From Platynereis dumerilii (Eukaryota > Annelida > Polychaeta > Phyllodocida > Nereididae): a DNA stretch of 64,000 nucleotides. The notes under the pieces are model-generated. The model searched no databases. It worked only from the letters and a program-made list of their open reading frames with translations, and was not told the DNA's origin. Where the stretch lies: NCBI GenBank assembly GCA_026936325.1, contig JAPTHN010000008.1, positions 18,875,759 through 18,939,758 of the forward strand, given 5' to 3'. The position numbers were made by a program, and so were the translations under genes. This document shows, one piece after another, positions 34,031 to 45,994 of this stretch (position 1 is the stretch's first letter; every line of letters begins with the position of its first letter).

Positions 34031-35085
34031 CAATGAATTCTGCAGCTTGTAAAATGACATTTTTGCGAGCTGACCGTTCACCGAAAAATGTGTCGTACGG
34101 CGAAATGAAACAACGATGGACAAAGACTGACTACCACAGTCAATAGACCTGGTTGTCGGGTACCTGAAACATTTTTCAGAATGAAATTTGGTTGAGAATT
34201 GACCGAACAGAGAGGCAAAACGTCCATGGAAGTTTATTTTGACAGAGCACTGTAAAATGACAAATTGCGAGCTGACCCATCGCCAAAAAATGTGTCGTAC
34301 GACAAAAAGAAACAAAGCCGGACAAAGACTGACTACTGCAGTCTATAGACCTGGTTATAGGGTACCTTAAACTTTTTTCTGAATGAAATTTGGTTAAGAA
34401 TTGACCGAACAGACAGGCAAAACGTCCATGGAAGTTTATTTTGACAGAGCACTGTAAAATGACATTTTTGCGAGCTGACCCATCGCCGAAAAATGTGTCG
34501 TACCGAAAAGAAACGAAGACGGACAGAGTCTGACTACTGCAGTATATTGACCTGGTTGTAGGGTACCTGAAACTTTTTTCTGAATGAAATTTGGTTAAGA
34601 ATTGACCGAAAAGAGAGGCAAAACGTCCATGGAAGTTTATTTTGATAACGCACTGTCAGCAGTTTATAAAATGACATTTTTGCAAGCTGACCCATCGCCA
34701 AAAATGTGTCGTACGGCGAAAAGAAACAAAGACGGACAGAGACTGACTACTGCAGTATATAGACCTGGTTGTAGGGTACCTGAAACATTTTTCTGAATGA
34801 AATTTGGTTAAGAATTGGCCGAACAGAGAGGCAAAACGTTCATGGAAGTTTATTTTGACAGAGCACTGTCAACAGTTTATAAAATGACATTTTTTCGAGC
34901 TGACCGATCGCCGAAAAATGTATCGTACGGCGAAAAGAAACAACGACAGACAAAGACTGACTACTGCAGTCTATAGACCTGGTTGTAGGGTACCTGAAAC
35001 TTTTTACTGAATGAAATTTGGTTAAGAATTGGCCGAGCAGAGAGGCCTATGAAAGTTTATTTTGATAGAGGTCATTCCACAAACT
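34031..35085 (+). repeat. Five-copy ~205-bp tandem array at the centre of the inverted repeat
   Basis: Units contain AAATGACATTTTTGCGAGCTG, AAATGTGTCGTACGGCGAAA, CTATAGACCTGGTTGTAGGG, TGAATGAAATTTGGTTAAGA and TGGAAGTTTATTTTGACAGA in that order. Copies are marked by TGTCGTAC-like sites near 34090, 34293, 34495, 34706 and 34921. The period is about 203-215 bp and differs from that of the arms. Function unknown; non-coding. Confidence 0.8.
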
Positions 35086-37775
35086 GCTACCTGACGAGCA
35101 CCAAAGGCCCCGACCCCCCCACCCGACCCCCAAACCGCTATGCCCCCAACCTACGTTTCCTGGGTAGCGGCAAGACCTTGTCAAAGGGGTCTGAACTTTG
35201 CATATGCATTGCAATAAGCTGAATGAAGTAACAGAGCTTCAAAAATCCTGCAGGGACCTGCAGAACTGCAGAATTCTGCAGCTTCCTGCAGAATTCTGCA
35301 GACTGCTGCAGAATTTTTGAAATTCTGCAGTTTACTGTAGCTTCCTGCAGAATTCTGCAGCTAGCTGCATAAGTGCATAAAACCTCCCAAGCTGCATGAC
35401 TCCTACAGAATTACAGATTTTCCTGCAGAAACTTTTCAGAAACGCTGCAGGGATGGATGAGCACCAAAACCCCCCGACCACCTGACCCGACCCCCGAACC
35501 CCGACCCCCCATACCAACATTTCCTGGGTAGTGTTAAGACCCTTGTCAATGAGGTCTGAACTTTGCAGATGCATTGCAATAAGCTGGAGCAAGTAACAGA
35601 GGTTCAGAAATCCTCCTTGCAGAACTGCAGAATTCTGCAGCTTCCTGCAGAATTTTTTAAGAAACTGCAGAATTCTGCAGCTTCCTGCAGAATTCTGCAG
35701 GCAGCTGCAGAATTGGTGAAATTCTGCAGGTGGCTGCAGAATTTTTGAAATTCTGCAGTTTCCTGCAGAATTCTGCAGCTTCCAGTAGAATTCTGCAGCT
35801 AGCTGCATAAGTGCATATAACCTTCCAAGCTGCATAAGTCCTACATAATTACAGTTTCTGCAGCAGAAACTTTTCTGAAACGCTGCAGGGAAAGATGAGC
35901 ATCAAAACCCCCTGACCCTCTGACCCGACCCCCAAACCCCGACCCCCCAAACCAACATTTCCTGGGTAGTGTTAAGACCCTTGTCAATGAGGTCTGAACA
36001 TTGCAGATGCATTTCAATAAGCTGGAGGAAGTAACAGAGATTCAGAAATCCTGCAGGGAGCTGCAGAACTGCAGAATTCTGCAGCTTCCTGCAGAATTTT
36101 TTAAGAAACTGCAGAATTCTGCAGCTTCCTGCAGAATTCTGCAGCTAGCTGCAGAAGTGCATAAAACCTCCCAAGCTGCATAACTCCTACAGAATTACAG
36201 ATTTTGCTGCAGAAACTTTTCAGAAACGCTGCAGGGATGGATGAGCACCAAAACCCCCGACCACCTGACCCGACCCCCGAACCCTGTCCCCCCAAACCAA
36301 CATTTCCTGGGTAGTGTTAAGACCCTTGTCAATGAGGTCTGAACTTTGCAGATGCATTGCAATAAGCTGGAGCAAGTAACAGAGGTTCAGAAATCCTGCA
36401 GGGAGCTGCAGAACTGCAGAATTCTGCAGCTTCCTGCAGAATTTTTTAAGAAACTGCATAATTCTGCAGGCAGCTGCAGAATTGGTGAAATTCTGCAGTT
36501 TCCTACAGAATTCTGCAGCTAGCTGCATAAGGCATAAAACCTCCCAAGCTGCATAACTCCTATAGAATTAAATATTCTGCTGCAGAATTTTTTCAGAAAC
36601 GTTACTAGGCCAGACAAGCACCAAAACCCCGACCCCCCCACCCGACCCCAAAACCACTACGCCCCCAAACCAACGTTTCCTGGGTAGCGACAAGACTTTG
36701 TCAAAGAGGTCTGAACTTTGCAGATGCATTGCAATGGGCTGAATGAAGTAACAGAGCTTCAAAAATCCTGCAGGGACCTGCAGAACTGCAGAATTATGCA
36801 GCTTCCTGCAGAATTTTTTGAGAAACTGCATAATTCTGCAGGCAGCTGCAGGAGTGCAAAAAACCCAAGCTGCATATCTTCTTCAAAATTACGTATTCTG
36901 CTGCAGAATTTTTTCAGAAACGCTGCTGAAAGGAATGAGCACCAAATCTCCCAACTCAACGTCTCCTGGGTAGCGGCAAGACCTTGTCAAAGAGGTCTGA
37001 ACTTTGCAGATGCATTGCAGTAAGCTGAATGAAGTAACAGAGCTTCAAAAATCCTGCAGGGAGCTGCAGAACTGCAGAATTCTGCAGCTTCCTGCAGAAT
37101 TTTTTGAGAAACTGCAGAATTCTGCAGGTAGCTGCAGAATTGGTGAAATTCTGCAGGTGGCTGCAGAATTTGTGAAATTCTGCAGCTTCCTGCAGAATTC
37201 TGCAGCTGGCTGCATAAATGCATAAAACCTCCCAAGCTGCATAACTCCTACAGAATTACATATTCTGCTGCAGAATATTTTCAGAAACGCTGCTGAACCT
37301 GACGAGCACCAAATCCCCCAACCCCCCCCCCCCCCACCGACCCCTAAACCGCTACGCCCCCAAACCAACGTTTCCTGGGTAGCGGCAAGACCTTGTGAAA
37401 GAGGTCTGAACTTTGCAGATGCATTGCAATAAGCTGAATCAAGTAACAAAGTTTCAAAAATCCTGCTGGGAGCTGCAGAACTGCAGAATTCTGCAGCTTC
37501 TTACAGAACTGCAGAATTTGCTGCAGAACTGCAGAATTCTGCAGCTTCCTACAGAACTGCAGAATTTGCTGCAGAACTGCAGAATTCTGCAGCTTCTTAC
37601 AGAACTGCAGAATTTGCTGCAGAAGTGCAGAATTCTGCAGCTTCCTACAGAACTGCAGAATTTGCTGCAGAACTGCAGAATTCTGCAGCTTCCTACAGAA
37701 CTGCAGAATTTGCTGCAGAACTGCAGAATTCTGCAGCTACCTGCAGAATTGCTGCAGAACTGCAGAACCGCAGAA
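35086..37775 (-). repeat. Giant foldback structure, right arm
   Basis: Same satellite as the left arm in the opposite orientation: C-rich blocks (CCCCGACCCCCC-like), the conserved block as CAAAGAGGTCTGAACTTTGC near 35183, 35547, 35985, 36325, 36700, 36991 and 37396, and the CTGCAGAATTCTGCAG palindromes. The last 300 bases are a simpler array with alternating TTCTGCAGCTTCCTACAGAA and CTGCAGAATTTGCTGCAGAA units. The outer end (GCAGAAAGAAATTATAC) is a weak inverse of the left outer end. Confidence 0.85.
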
Positions 37776-37869
37776 AGAAATTATACTCTCCTCGAACAGG
37801 TTCCCATATTTTTTTCACCTGTGTATTCCAACACCATGAATACTTTCAAAACCCTTTCTTCATTGTGGA

Positions 37870-38070
37870 GAGGAGGATAGTTGGCTCAGTTGGTAGCTCA
37901 CTGCCAATCGCTGGGTCCCGGGTGTGATTCCTGCTCTGGTCGGATCACCTGGACTTATGTTGGACGGCAGTTTCAATCATCCTTTGTCTCCCTGCTGTGT
38001 CCACCTCAAGTCCTAATTAACTTACCAAATGCATAAATACAAACTGAAAAGCCCCAATCATAATCCATCG
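37870..38070 (+). repeat. tRNA-derived SINE, opposite orientation
   Basis: Plus-strand copy of the CATC-tailed family. The head has A-box-like GTTGGCTCAGTTGGTAGCTC and a degraded B box. The body ends AATCATAATCCATCG. It is the only clear copy in this orientation and lies directly outside the giant inverted repeat. Confidence 0.7.
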
Positions 38071-39560
38071 CTTCTGAGTGCCCTCTAAGTCCCTACTTTG
38101 TAAAAAGGTTGCTTGTTCCAGAAAATGTTCTATTATATGATGACAAAATATATTTTTATCTGTGATTTCAACAAATTTACCATTACATGCAGTGCACCTT
38201 TACAAGGCTTCCATACCATAGAGATACAATGACAATTTTAACTGTGATAGCTTGGATGTACAGATCTATGTATCTGACATCATCAAATGTTTGATTAATG
38301 ATTTTAATGTACTTACTACTATGATTTGTCAATTAAACATCAACTGTGACTAGCCTTTACTACATTTTACCATCTAAGTGTTAAAAGTGTCAACAGTTTA
38401 GCTGAGGACTGTGAAAATTCTCAACTGAATGTTGAAAAATAAAAGGATACACCAGCTATACGTTTTTGATTAATTGATTGTCAGAATTAATTTGTGTTCT
38501 AGCAAACATTTGTCTTAATTTTCTATTTGTATATAATTGCACGATGGTTGCCTGGTGTTTTTGTCTGCCTATTAATTTCGTTTTCTCTTCTCCCTGCAAT
38601 ACTTCTTTTCCCTTTTTAGTGATTTCTATTTTCTGCACTCCTCCCTTGGTGCCAAGCTGTGCTGAAGGGTTTTTACAAAACATCAAGATATATTTTTAAA
38701 CTGCTTAAATTAGCATGTGAATCTCATCAAAGTTCGACATAATGTGTGAAGAAATTGGGCTCGTCAAGCCCATCACCTACCTCGAAAATTGTTTTGTCGC
38801 TATGGCATGTGAGTCTCGTACTGTGGTTAATGTTGTTTGTTGCCTTAGAACCGCAATGCTTCTGGTCTGTGGTCCGTGGATGGCATGCTAATGTCTGTAC
38901 ATACTCCTCCTTGCTTTCGTGGGTTCCATACACTTGGTATAAAATGTCAAGTTTACTTTGAACTGCTGTAATTGGCATGTGAATCTCATCTAAAACTGAC
39001 CTTGTGTTCGAAGAAAATTTAATGACCTTTTCAAGCTCATGACCGAAGGCTCATCACCGGTTTCAAAAATGTTTTTGTCACAAATTCAGGGGCTTCTACA
39101 GAGGGCTTGGTGGAAGTGGTTTGCTTCCATGAGAAGTCGGGAGCGCCTGAGACTCCACAGATTAATGCGATGACCAAAACTTTGGCAGATTTTCTGCCTA
39201 CGCAAAAAGAAAAGAAAAAGAAAATTGACCAATAATTTTATTACAGATGATTTCATATTTGTAGACTTTTCTGAAATAACAAAATATTTTTCAAAATTTC
39301 TGGTCTGACATCAGAAAATCCTGCCAGGTGATTGGTCAAGTTGCCCATTGCGTGTCACTTTTTTTCAGCTTGCTTCAAGCAAGTGATGTTTGCTGGAAAA
39401 ATTATGTCATAATTTTGACCAATAGTATACAGCAAAGGCCAACTTGGTATTATGGCAGTTGTTCACACACGTCAAACTGCAATCCACATGAATTCTTTCA
39501 CTTCTTCATAAACTGTTGTATTTCACACTCCTGTGTTCAACTGTTGATTGTTTCAATGTA
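38071..39560. other. Intergenic, no gene recognised
   Basis: AT-rich DNA with short, motif-free open frames (up to 83 codons on either strand) and no terminal repeats identified. A partly repeated segment (AGCATGTGAATCTCATC near 38713 and GGCATGTGAATCTCATC near 38974) suggests an old local duplication of about 260 bp. Confidence 0.5.
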
Positions 39561-41122
39561 CACTGCTCAAAAAAATTAAAGGAACAGCTCTTTCAGGCCA
39601 TTTTTCTGAAATTGGGAAATCTGTAGCTAAATTACTTAAACATGCTTCCAGTGTCTGTTCATTTGACCAACCAATTCAGTTGTCACAGCCACATTGGTCA
39701 ACAATTGCCTTGTCAGGAGCAATTGTCCTGCTCGACCCCAAAAAACAAAGTGATTTCTGTTGATTTGCTGATCTGAAAGAAAGGATTATCAAACAGAGGA
39801 TGAAAACATTGTTCATTCGTCTGGTTTGTCTGACAACTGCAGGCCAAGGCAAAGTGTTCCACACAGTTTTTGTCTCAAATTGAGGTTGTCAGGGATGGGT
39901 AACTCCCACAGAAAGGTGCTGAAGTGAGAAGGGGGACTAAAGGGTTGGTGTGTCACCAAATGTGGTCTCTTGGCTCTGGCAGAGGTACAGGTACACTGAA
40001 CAGTATGAGAGAAGACCTGGAAAGGGCAGACATTGGTCCATTATGCGGCAGCAGGACCATTATCACCAGCAACTTCGGCATTGGCATCATCATGAGACTG
40101 AAAAATGTTTGTGATGATGCATCAAATTTCATAATCTTGAACCGAAAAGTTAGGAACCAACTGTATGAAGAACATTTGAGATGCAGAAAGTGTTTTTTTG
40201 CTCTTCCAATTGCCCCACAACGCCGTACATCAATATTGGAGTTCAACAGGGAGCCCCTGTTTTAGCAGTTGTGTCTGCAGTGACCTCTATTGTCTGTTGG
40301 TGCAAGGAGGTCTCATTTTTGACATTCGGGCATCATGTAGGTGTCAAAAGAAACCCATGGTGATGTTTTTGTGAGTGTAACATTTTCAAACATGAAGATT
40401 TTCAGGAGCCTTCTTGATGGTCACAGATGCCTTGTCAATGGAGGGGTACACGGAGTGTACAGAGTGCATACAGGACAAATGAATGGCATAATGTGCATCA
40501 ATGGGTTTGTGGAAATCACTCTGAAGCCTAATGATGGTTGAGTGGAAGGAAAATTTCTGCTCATGCATGAAAATGCACATCTGCAACCTGCTTGGATGAC
40601 CACGGCTCATCTTAAATTGGAAGGTATTGCAGTGATGGTGTCCAAGAAGGTCATCAGACCTCAATTCATATAACATGTGTAGGACATCCTTTACAGTGTG
40701 TTTCCTGGCAGCCACAGCCTCCATGGACCATACAGGAACATGAACAAGAAAACATTCGAGAGCTGCCCGGGATTCCCCAATTGACCACCCGCAGGTTCAT
40801 CAAAAGCATTGCAATCTCATTCAAACAGTGTGTTCATGCTCATCTTGGCCTAACACACTATTGGGAAACATTTGGCTGCAACAGAGAGTGAATTTTACAA
40901 AATTTTGGATTTGGTCATATCGTGTTTTCACATCAGTTTTGGGGGTCACCAAAGTTTCTGTGTCCCTGTACAAACAATATTCATTCAATCCATTCAGCCA
41001 TGATTTGATGAACCCGTCAAAATGATAAAGAAGACCAACTTTGCATTGAAATTCAGTTGCATCTTTCCAAGTTCCTAAAATTTTGCTTGAAAGAGCTGTT
41101 CCTTTAATTTTTTTGAGCAGTG
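39561..41122 (+). mobile_element. Tc1/mariner transposon with decayed transposase
   Basis: Termini CACTGCTCAAAAAAATTAAA and the inverse TTTAATTTTTTTGAGCAGTG, each flanked by TA (39559-39560, 41123-41124). The interior retains plus-strand pieces of a Tc1-type transposase: PNVVSWLWQRYRYTEQYERR then PGKGR (from about 39957), the end of the helix-turn-helix region, and GIPQLTTRRFIKS ... LGLTHYW (about 40769-40864), the usual C-terminus. The frame is broken by several stops and shifts between these, so the copy is inactive. Confidence 0.88.
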
Positions 41123-41527
41123 TATATTAAATCAGTTTCAAGCTGACTCTGAATGGCTTCACATCTATTTACACTAAATTATCATGCCTTGACCAAAAGC
41201 ATTGTCTGTGACATCAGTAAGGGACTATTCAGAATTTATGACTGGGTCGAGTTTTACCTGAGTGGGTGCTACATGCCTCAAGAGTTTTGCCCGATGGAGC
41301 ACCAATTTTTTACACATGTTTGAAGGGGGGTACTTGCTAATCACAACATGCTTGAGGGGGGTAGGAAATTTTGATAATAGAAAAGGGGACATACTAAAAG
41401 TCCACATGGAATGTATGAGAGGTACAAATAAGCATGAAATCAAAGGGGGTATACATTTTGACAGAAAGTTCAACAAAACTCCCTCCCTTCCCCCACCCCC
41501 AGAATCATAAATTCTGAATGGTCCCTG

Positions 41528-41655
41528 AGCCAGACAGGATGGAGGCCCAGTGATGTGGTCAATATTAATAAGAAAATCACAGGGGGAATCAGATCAGGGA
41601 CCCGGCGATTTGTGGCCCATTGTCCTGTCGTCTGAGCTGAGCTCCTCCTCTGATA
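41528..41655 (-). repeat. Possible diverged SINE head
   Basis: The minus strand shows GGAGCTCAGCTCAGACGACA followed by GGGTCCCTGATCTGATTCCC, resembling A and B boxes of a tRNA-derived SINE. The tail was not identified. Confidence 0.3.
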
Positions 41656-42004
41656 ACATTCACAATTAAATTATACATGTTTATTTTCTGTATAAACAGA
41701 ACTTGCAGAATGTGTGTACTAAAATGTGTGAAACACAAACTGAAACTCTCACTTGAAACTGCTAAAGTCAGTCCCTATTAGGAGATCAATGGCTTAAAAT
41801 GCCACGGTCACCCATGTAAAACGCTATGTCACTTTTCAGGAGAGAGTGGTGTCATACCTTCTCTCGACCAATGAAAATTGCAAGAAAAATGATGTATTTT
41901 CTACCTCAAATGTCTACAAATATGAAATCATCTGTAAATTGACATTATAAAAATTTGAATTTTTTTTTTTTTCATCTTTCCGACCGTCCCCATAAGGAGT
42001 GCTT

Positions 42005-42369
42005 TAAGAAGATCCGAGAAGCTAAAAGTCAAAATTTTTAAGAGCAGCCGACTGAGAAAATCAGCCGCAGGTGGGAAAGTGGGGGTCAGCGGATCTTAAT
42101 CAAACTTCTCAAACCTTCCTAATTTTATGAAAAATGACATTTGTAACAATTTTTTCCACATAATTATTTTTGATTGGCATGGAAATGGGGAAGGTTAAAA
42201 TCGGCCATATTTGCCGTTTTTGGATTTTATTTGGTTGATTTTTCGCCATATTTTGATGCAGCATAAAAACAAATTGACTTGATGCATAAATTAATATATC
42301 GATGAAACCCCTTAATTCTCTACTTTTCGGCAAGGTATAACAGATTGGTATCTCAATCCAAAATCACAT
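42005..42369 (-). repeat. Older repeat X, part 1 (left of the LINE)
   Basis: This piece of an unnamed repeat is about 80% alike by eye, in inverse orientation, to 57045-57400. Shared landmarks are GAGAATTAAGGGGTTTCATC, TTTATGCATCAAGTCAAT and TGCTGCATCAAAATATGGCG. It ends at GATCCGAGAAGCTAA, a terminus seen elsewhere in the window. Confidence 0.6.
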
Positions 42370-45300
42370 AATAATAATATAATAATAATAATAATATGGA
42401 TTTATATAGCGCTAATTTCAGTAAACTGCTCATCAGCGCTTTTTCAGGTTAAATCACGTGTAGGAATTCTGAAACAAATGAGTTTTTAGATTCTTCTTAA
42501 AGTTCTCTAGTGTCTTTGCAGTTCTCACTTTTTCAGGCAGACTATTCCAAAGCTTTGGTGCAGCATAGGAAAATGCCCGGTCTTCAAACTTATTTTTGTT
42601 GCATGGGGCAGGTTCTGCTAACAGCAATTTGTTGTTGCTCCTGATGTTCTTGCTGAGATTTCAGTTTAATGAGGTCATGAATGTATTGTGGCGCCTGATC
42701 ATTTACTGCCTTCCATGTTGTTGTCATCAATTTGAACTGAATTCTTGCTGAGATTGGTAACCAGTGCAGTTGTTTCCTACTCTGACTGACACTGTCATGT
42801 TTTCTCAATCTCTCAATTAATCGAACTGCCGAGTTTTGAGCAACCTGAAGCTTGTTCAACAATCGACCGGCTGTGCCATACAGCAGTCCATTTCCGTAAT
42901 CCAAATGAGGAGTGACAAGAGCATTTACTGCAGTTTTGACAACATCCTTGTCAAGGTTTTTTCTGAGTTTTGATAGGTTTCTTAAGTTGAAGTATGCACT
43001 CCGACACATCTTGTTGATCTGTTTCTCCATGGTCATATTTTTGTCAAAGAGCACACCTAAGTTGCGAACATGGTCTGCTGTTTTGATTTCAACATTGTCG
43101 ACATTGATGGATGAAGTTTCTTCAGTTGTTTTGGTGCTCCAATCAGAAGAAGTTCAGTTTTATCTCCATTGTTGCACAGCTTGTTGTCATGCAAGAAATT
43201 TCTGATTTCAGCAATACAATTTTCCATTTTCTGTTTTGCCTGTTCTTGACCCAAAAAGGTTGGTTTGAATGAAAGAATAAGTTGCTCATCGTCAGCATAC
43301 TTCTGATCATGTACTTGATTTCTTTGAGCAACTTCACTGACTGGGGCAACATAGGAGTTGAATAAGATTGGACCAAGTTTGGAACCTTGAGGAACTCCAA
43401 AATTTAACGGAAGTTTTCTTGATGTTTTGTCATTTATAACCACTGACTGTGATCTTTCAGAAATGTAGGATTTGAACCATCTCAGAGCTGCACTCTGCAC
43501 ACCATATCTGTTCCGCAGTCTGTCCAGCAAAATGTCATGATCAATTATGTCAAATGCAGCCGACAGGTCTAATAATACAAGCATTGTCACTTCTCCATTA
43601 CTCAGATTTAACATAATGTCATTATGGATTTTCATTAAGAGGGTTTCTGTGCTATGAAATTGTTTGTAAGCTGATTGTTTTTCATCGTCAAGTTTGTTCT
43701 GAGTGAGATAATTAACATACTGTTTGATTACAGCACTCTCTATAATTTTGCTCAGGAAAGAAAGGTTTGACACTGGCCGATAGTTCTTTTTGATCAGTTC
43801 CAGCCCCTCTTTCTTCAGAAGTGGTTTTACAAGTGCATGTTTCAGTTCATTGGGCATTTCTCCTAGTGTTAATGACATGTTTACAATTTTTGTTATGACT
43901 GGCAGAAATTCATCAAGGCATTCAAGGAGTAGCCATGTTGGCATAGGATCCAGCTGACAGTGCTTGACAGGCATATCAGTGATCAGTTTCTTAACTTCTT
44001 CTTCTGACAGAGCCTTGAACTGATGTAGTTTGTGACTAGGCTTGGTTTGGGAAGAATCAACCACCCTTCCAGTTCTCAAATCTAACTTTGATCTTATGGT
44101 TTTGATCTTTTCATCAAAAAAGTTGTTGAAGTCATTTGCCAGTTCTGTATCATTAGAGTGGTGGGGTAAAGGTAGATCTTGTTTTCTGTTAAGGTGAGAA
44201 TTGAGGAGTTTGAACATCGATTTAGAATTTCCTTTTGTAGCTTGAATTTTGGACCTGAGATCATCTGACTTAAGCTGATTAAGCTTTTCATTGAGTGCAT
44301 TTCGTTTTTCTTTGAAGTTATTCCAGTCTTTTTCGAGACCAGTTCTTCGCCATTGCTTCTCTGCTTTTCTCTTCTCTTTCTTAAGGGGTTTTATATCTTG
44401 ATTTGTGAATGGGTTTGATTTGCGTACTGTCACACATTTGGTATTAACAGGGGCATGTTTGTCAAAAATCTGTTCAGTTGAATTGTAGAGCATCACCAGT
44501 TTATTCAAGTAGACTGATCGATTATGATGCTGAATCTTTTGTGACAGATGCTGCTCAATATCTTTTTTGAATTTAGATATATTTATGCTGCGGGTTTTCC
44601 TGAAAGCAATCTCCTTCTGTGGATTCTTCCCTTTCTTGATGTCGATGTCAAAGAGGATACAGTGATGGTCTGATAGTAAATCACCAACAGCACAATCTTT
44701 GAGCGCTGTTATTTTGTTGGTTATTACTAGATCAAGTGAGTTGCCATCTTTGTGTGTTGATGAAGAAACATGTTGTACAAGATCAAACAAGAATATTGTT
44801 GAATTGGATAACTCTGGAATCATATGGTTTGTTTACATGAAAGTTGAAGTCTCCAGTTATTATAGTTTCATTGTGGTTAGTCTGATAATGGGATAGGAAG
44901 TTGGTAAATTCATTGAAGAATTCTGAAATGCTGTATTTGTTCTTATTTGAGGGTTCAGGCCTGTACACCAAGAGTATGGTAACTATTCTTCCATTTAATT
45001 GCAACTGAATTTCCATGTGCTCAAAAGTTTTCGTTTTCATGCTTTCCTTTTTTGTGGCTCGTATGCCGGTTTTAACAATGCATCCAACTCCACCTCCTGG
45101 TCTGCCTTCACGCGGTGAGTCCAGATAAAAATATTCTCCTTTTCTTTGTAGTTCGCCAATTTCAACTCTGTCATCTGCTTTTAGCCAGGTCTCAGTGAAA
45201 AGAAAGACGTCAAGACCGAATTCATCTCTGAAGTCCTTCACTATCTGTGTTTTTTGTCGCAGGCTTTGAGCATTCCATAGGCATACTTTTACGGTCTGAG

Positions 45301-45989
45301 ATTCATTTTTATTGGGAGGCTTTCTGGAATTGTCTGACCCTTGTAGGTCAGTTTTAGCTACATTTTCTAATTTATTTCTTTGGTCTCTTACAGTTGGAGC
45401 AGTTTTGGATTTTTGTTTCATTGTTAGACGTAAATCGTGCCCATTTTTCAAATCTTTTAATCCAGTGCGCACCACATCAGAGTACAGCATGATTGGCTTG
45501 GACATATTTAAGCTGTAGTCAACCTTGTTCAAAGTTGATGCGTACAGACAATGCAAGCAAGTATATCAATCAGGCAGGTTGGCTTGATTCGCAAGTGTTA
45601 CGCAAAGGCAACAAGCAAGTTGGTAAGTCAGGCAGGGTGGCAACACAAGCAAGTTTATTTGTAAGGCAAGTGAGCTGGTTCAATTCAGTTTGTTTTGCAA
45701 GTGCTATTTATAGTCACACACACAAGCAAGTTTCTTAGGCAAGTTGGCTGGTTCAGGTTAGTTTGTTTGGCAAGCTGACTGGTTCAAATTAGTTTGTTTG
45801 GCAAATTGGCTGGTTCGCAAGTGCTGCTTATAGGCAACACAAGCAAATTAGTTTGTTTGGCAATTTGGCTGGTTCGAATCAGTTTGTCAGGCAAGTTGGC
45901 TGGTTGAAGTTACTTTGTTTGGCAAGTTGGCTGGTTGAAGTTAGTTCGTTGGGCAAGTTGGTTTGTTTGCAAGTGTAACGTACAGGCAA
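42370..45989 (-). mobile_element. Nearly full-length CR1/L2-like LINE
   Basis: About 3.6 kb. Comparison with the uninterrupted repeat at 57035-57060 fixes both junctions. From the 5' end: a tandem-repeat leader (45557-45989), an apurinic-type endonuclease region (frame 45556-44783; VCLWNAQSLRQKTQIVKDF, LFTETWLKADD, GGGVGCIVKTGI, TGDFNFHVN), the reverse transcriptase (44823-43057; LLDLSAAFDIIDHDILL, GVPQGSKLGPILFNSY, YADDEQL), and C-terminal pieces (NLGVLFDKNM, LHWLPISARIQFKL, YAAPKLWNSLPEKVR). The 3' end is AGCGCTATATAAAT plus an (ATT)n tail, as in CR1/L2/Crack-type LINEs. The coding region carries at least three frameshifts, near 44800, 43100 and 42650, so this copy is dead although otherwise well preserved. 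Read-through from the 5' repeats could have served as its promoter. Confidence 0.9.
45557..45989 (-). repeat. Tandem-repeat 5' leader of the LINE
   Basis: On the plus strand a roughly 30-base unit GGCAAGTTGGCTGGTTGAAG + TTAGTTTGTTT repeats with variation across about 430 bases. It stops exactly where repeat X resumes (GGCAGTGCATTTTATAC), so it belongs to the LINE and not to the host DNA. Confidence 0.75.
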
Positions 45990-45994
45990 CACAA

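Noticed and set aside
34031-35085. CRISPR-like regular spacing
   Set aside because: Whole units repeat without unique spacers. It is an ordinary tandem array in a eukaryotic genome.
29449-37927. Many 60-167 codon open frames with recurring AAEFCRKLQNS-like peptides
   Set aside because: They are translations of the CTGCAGAATTCTGCAG satellite in both orientations.
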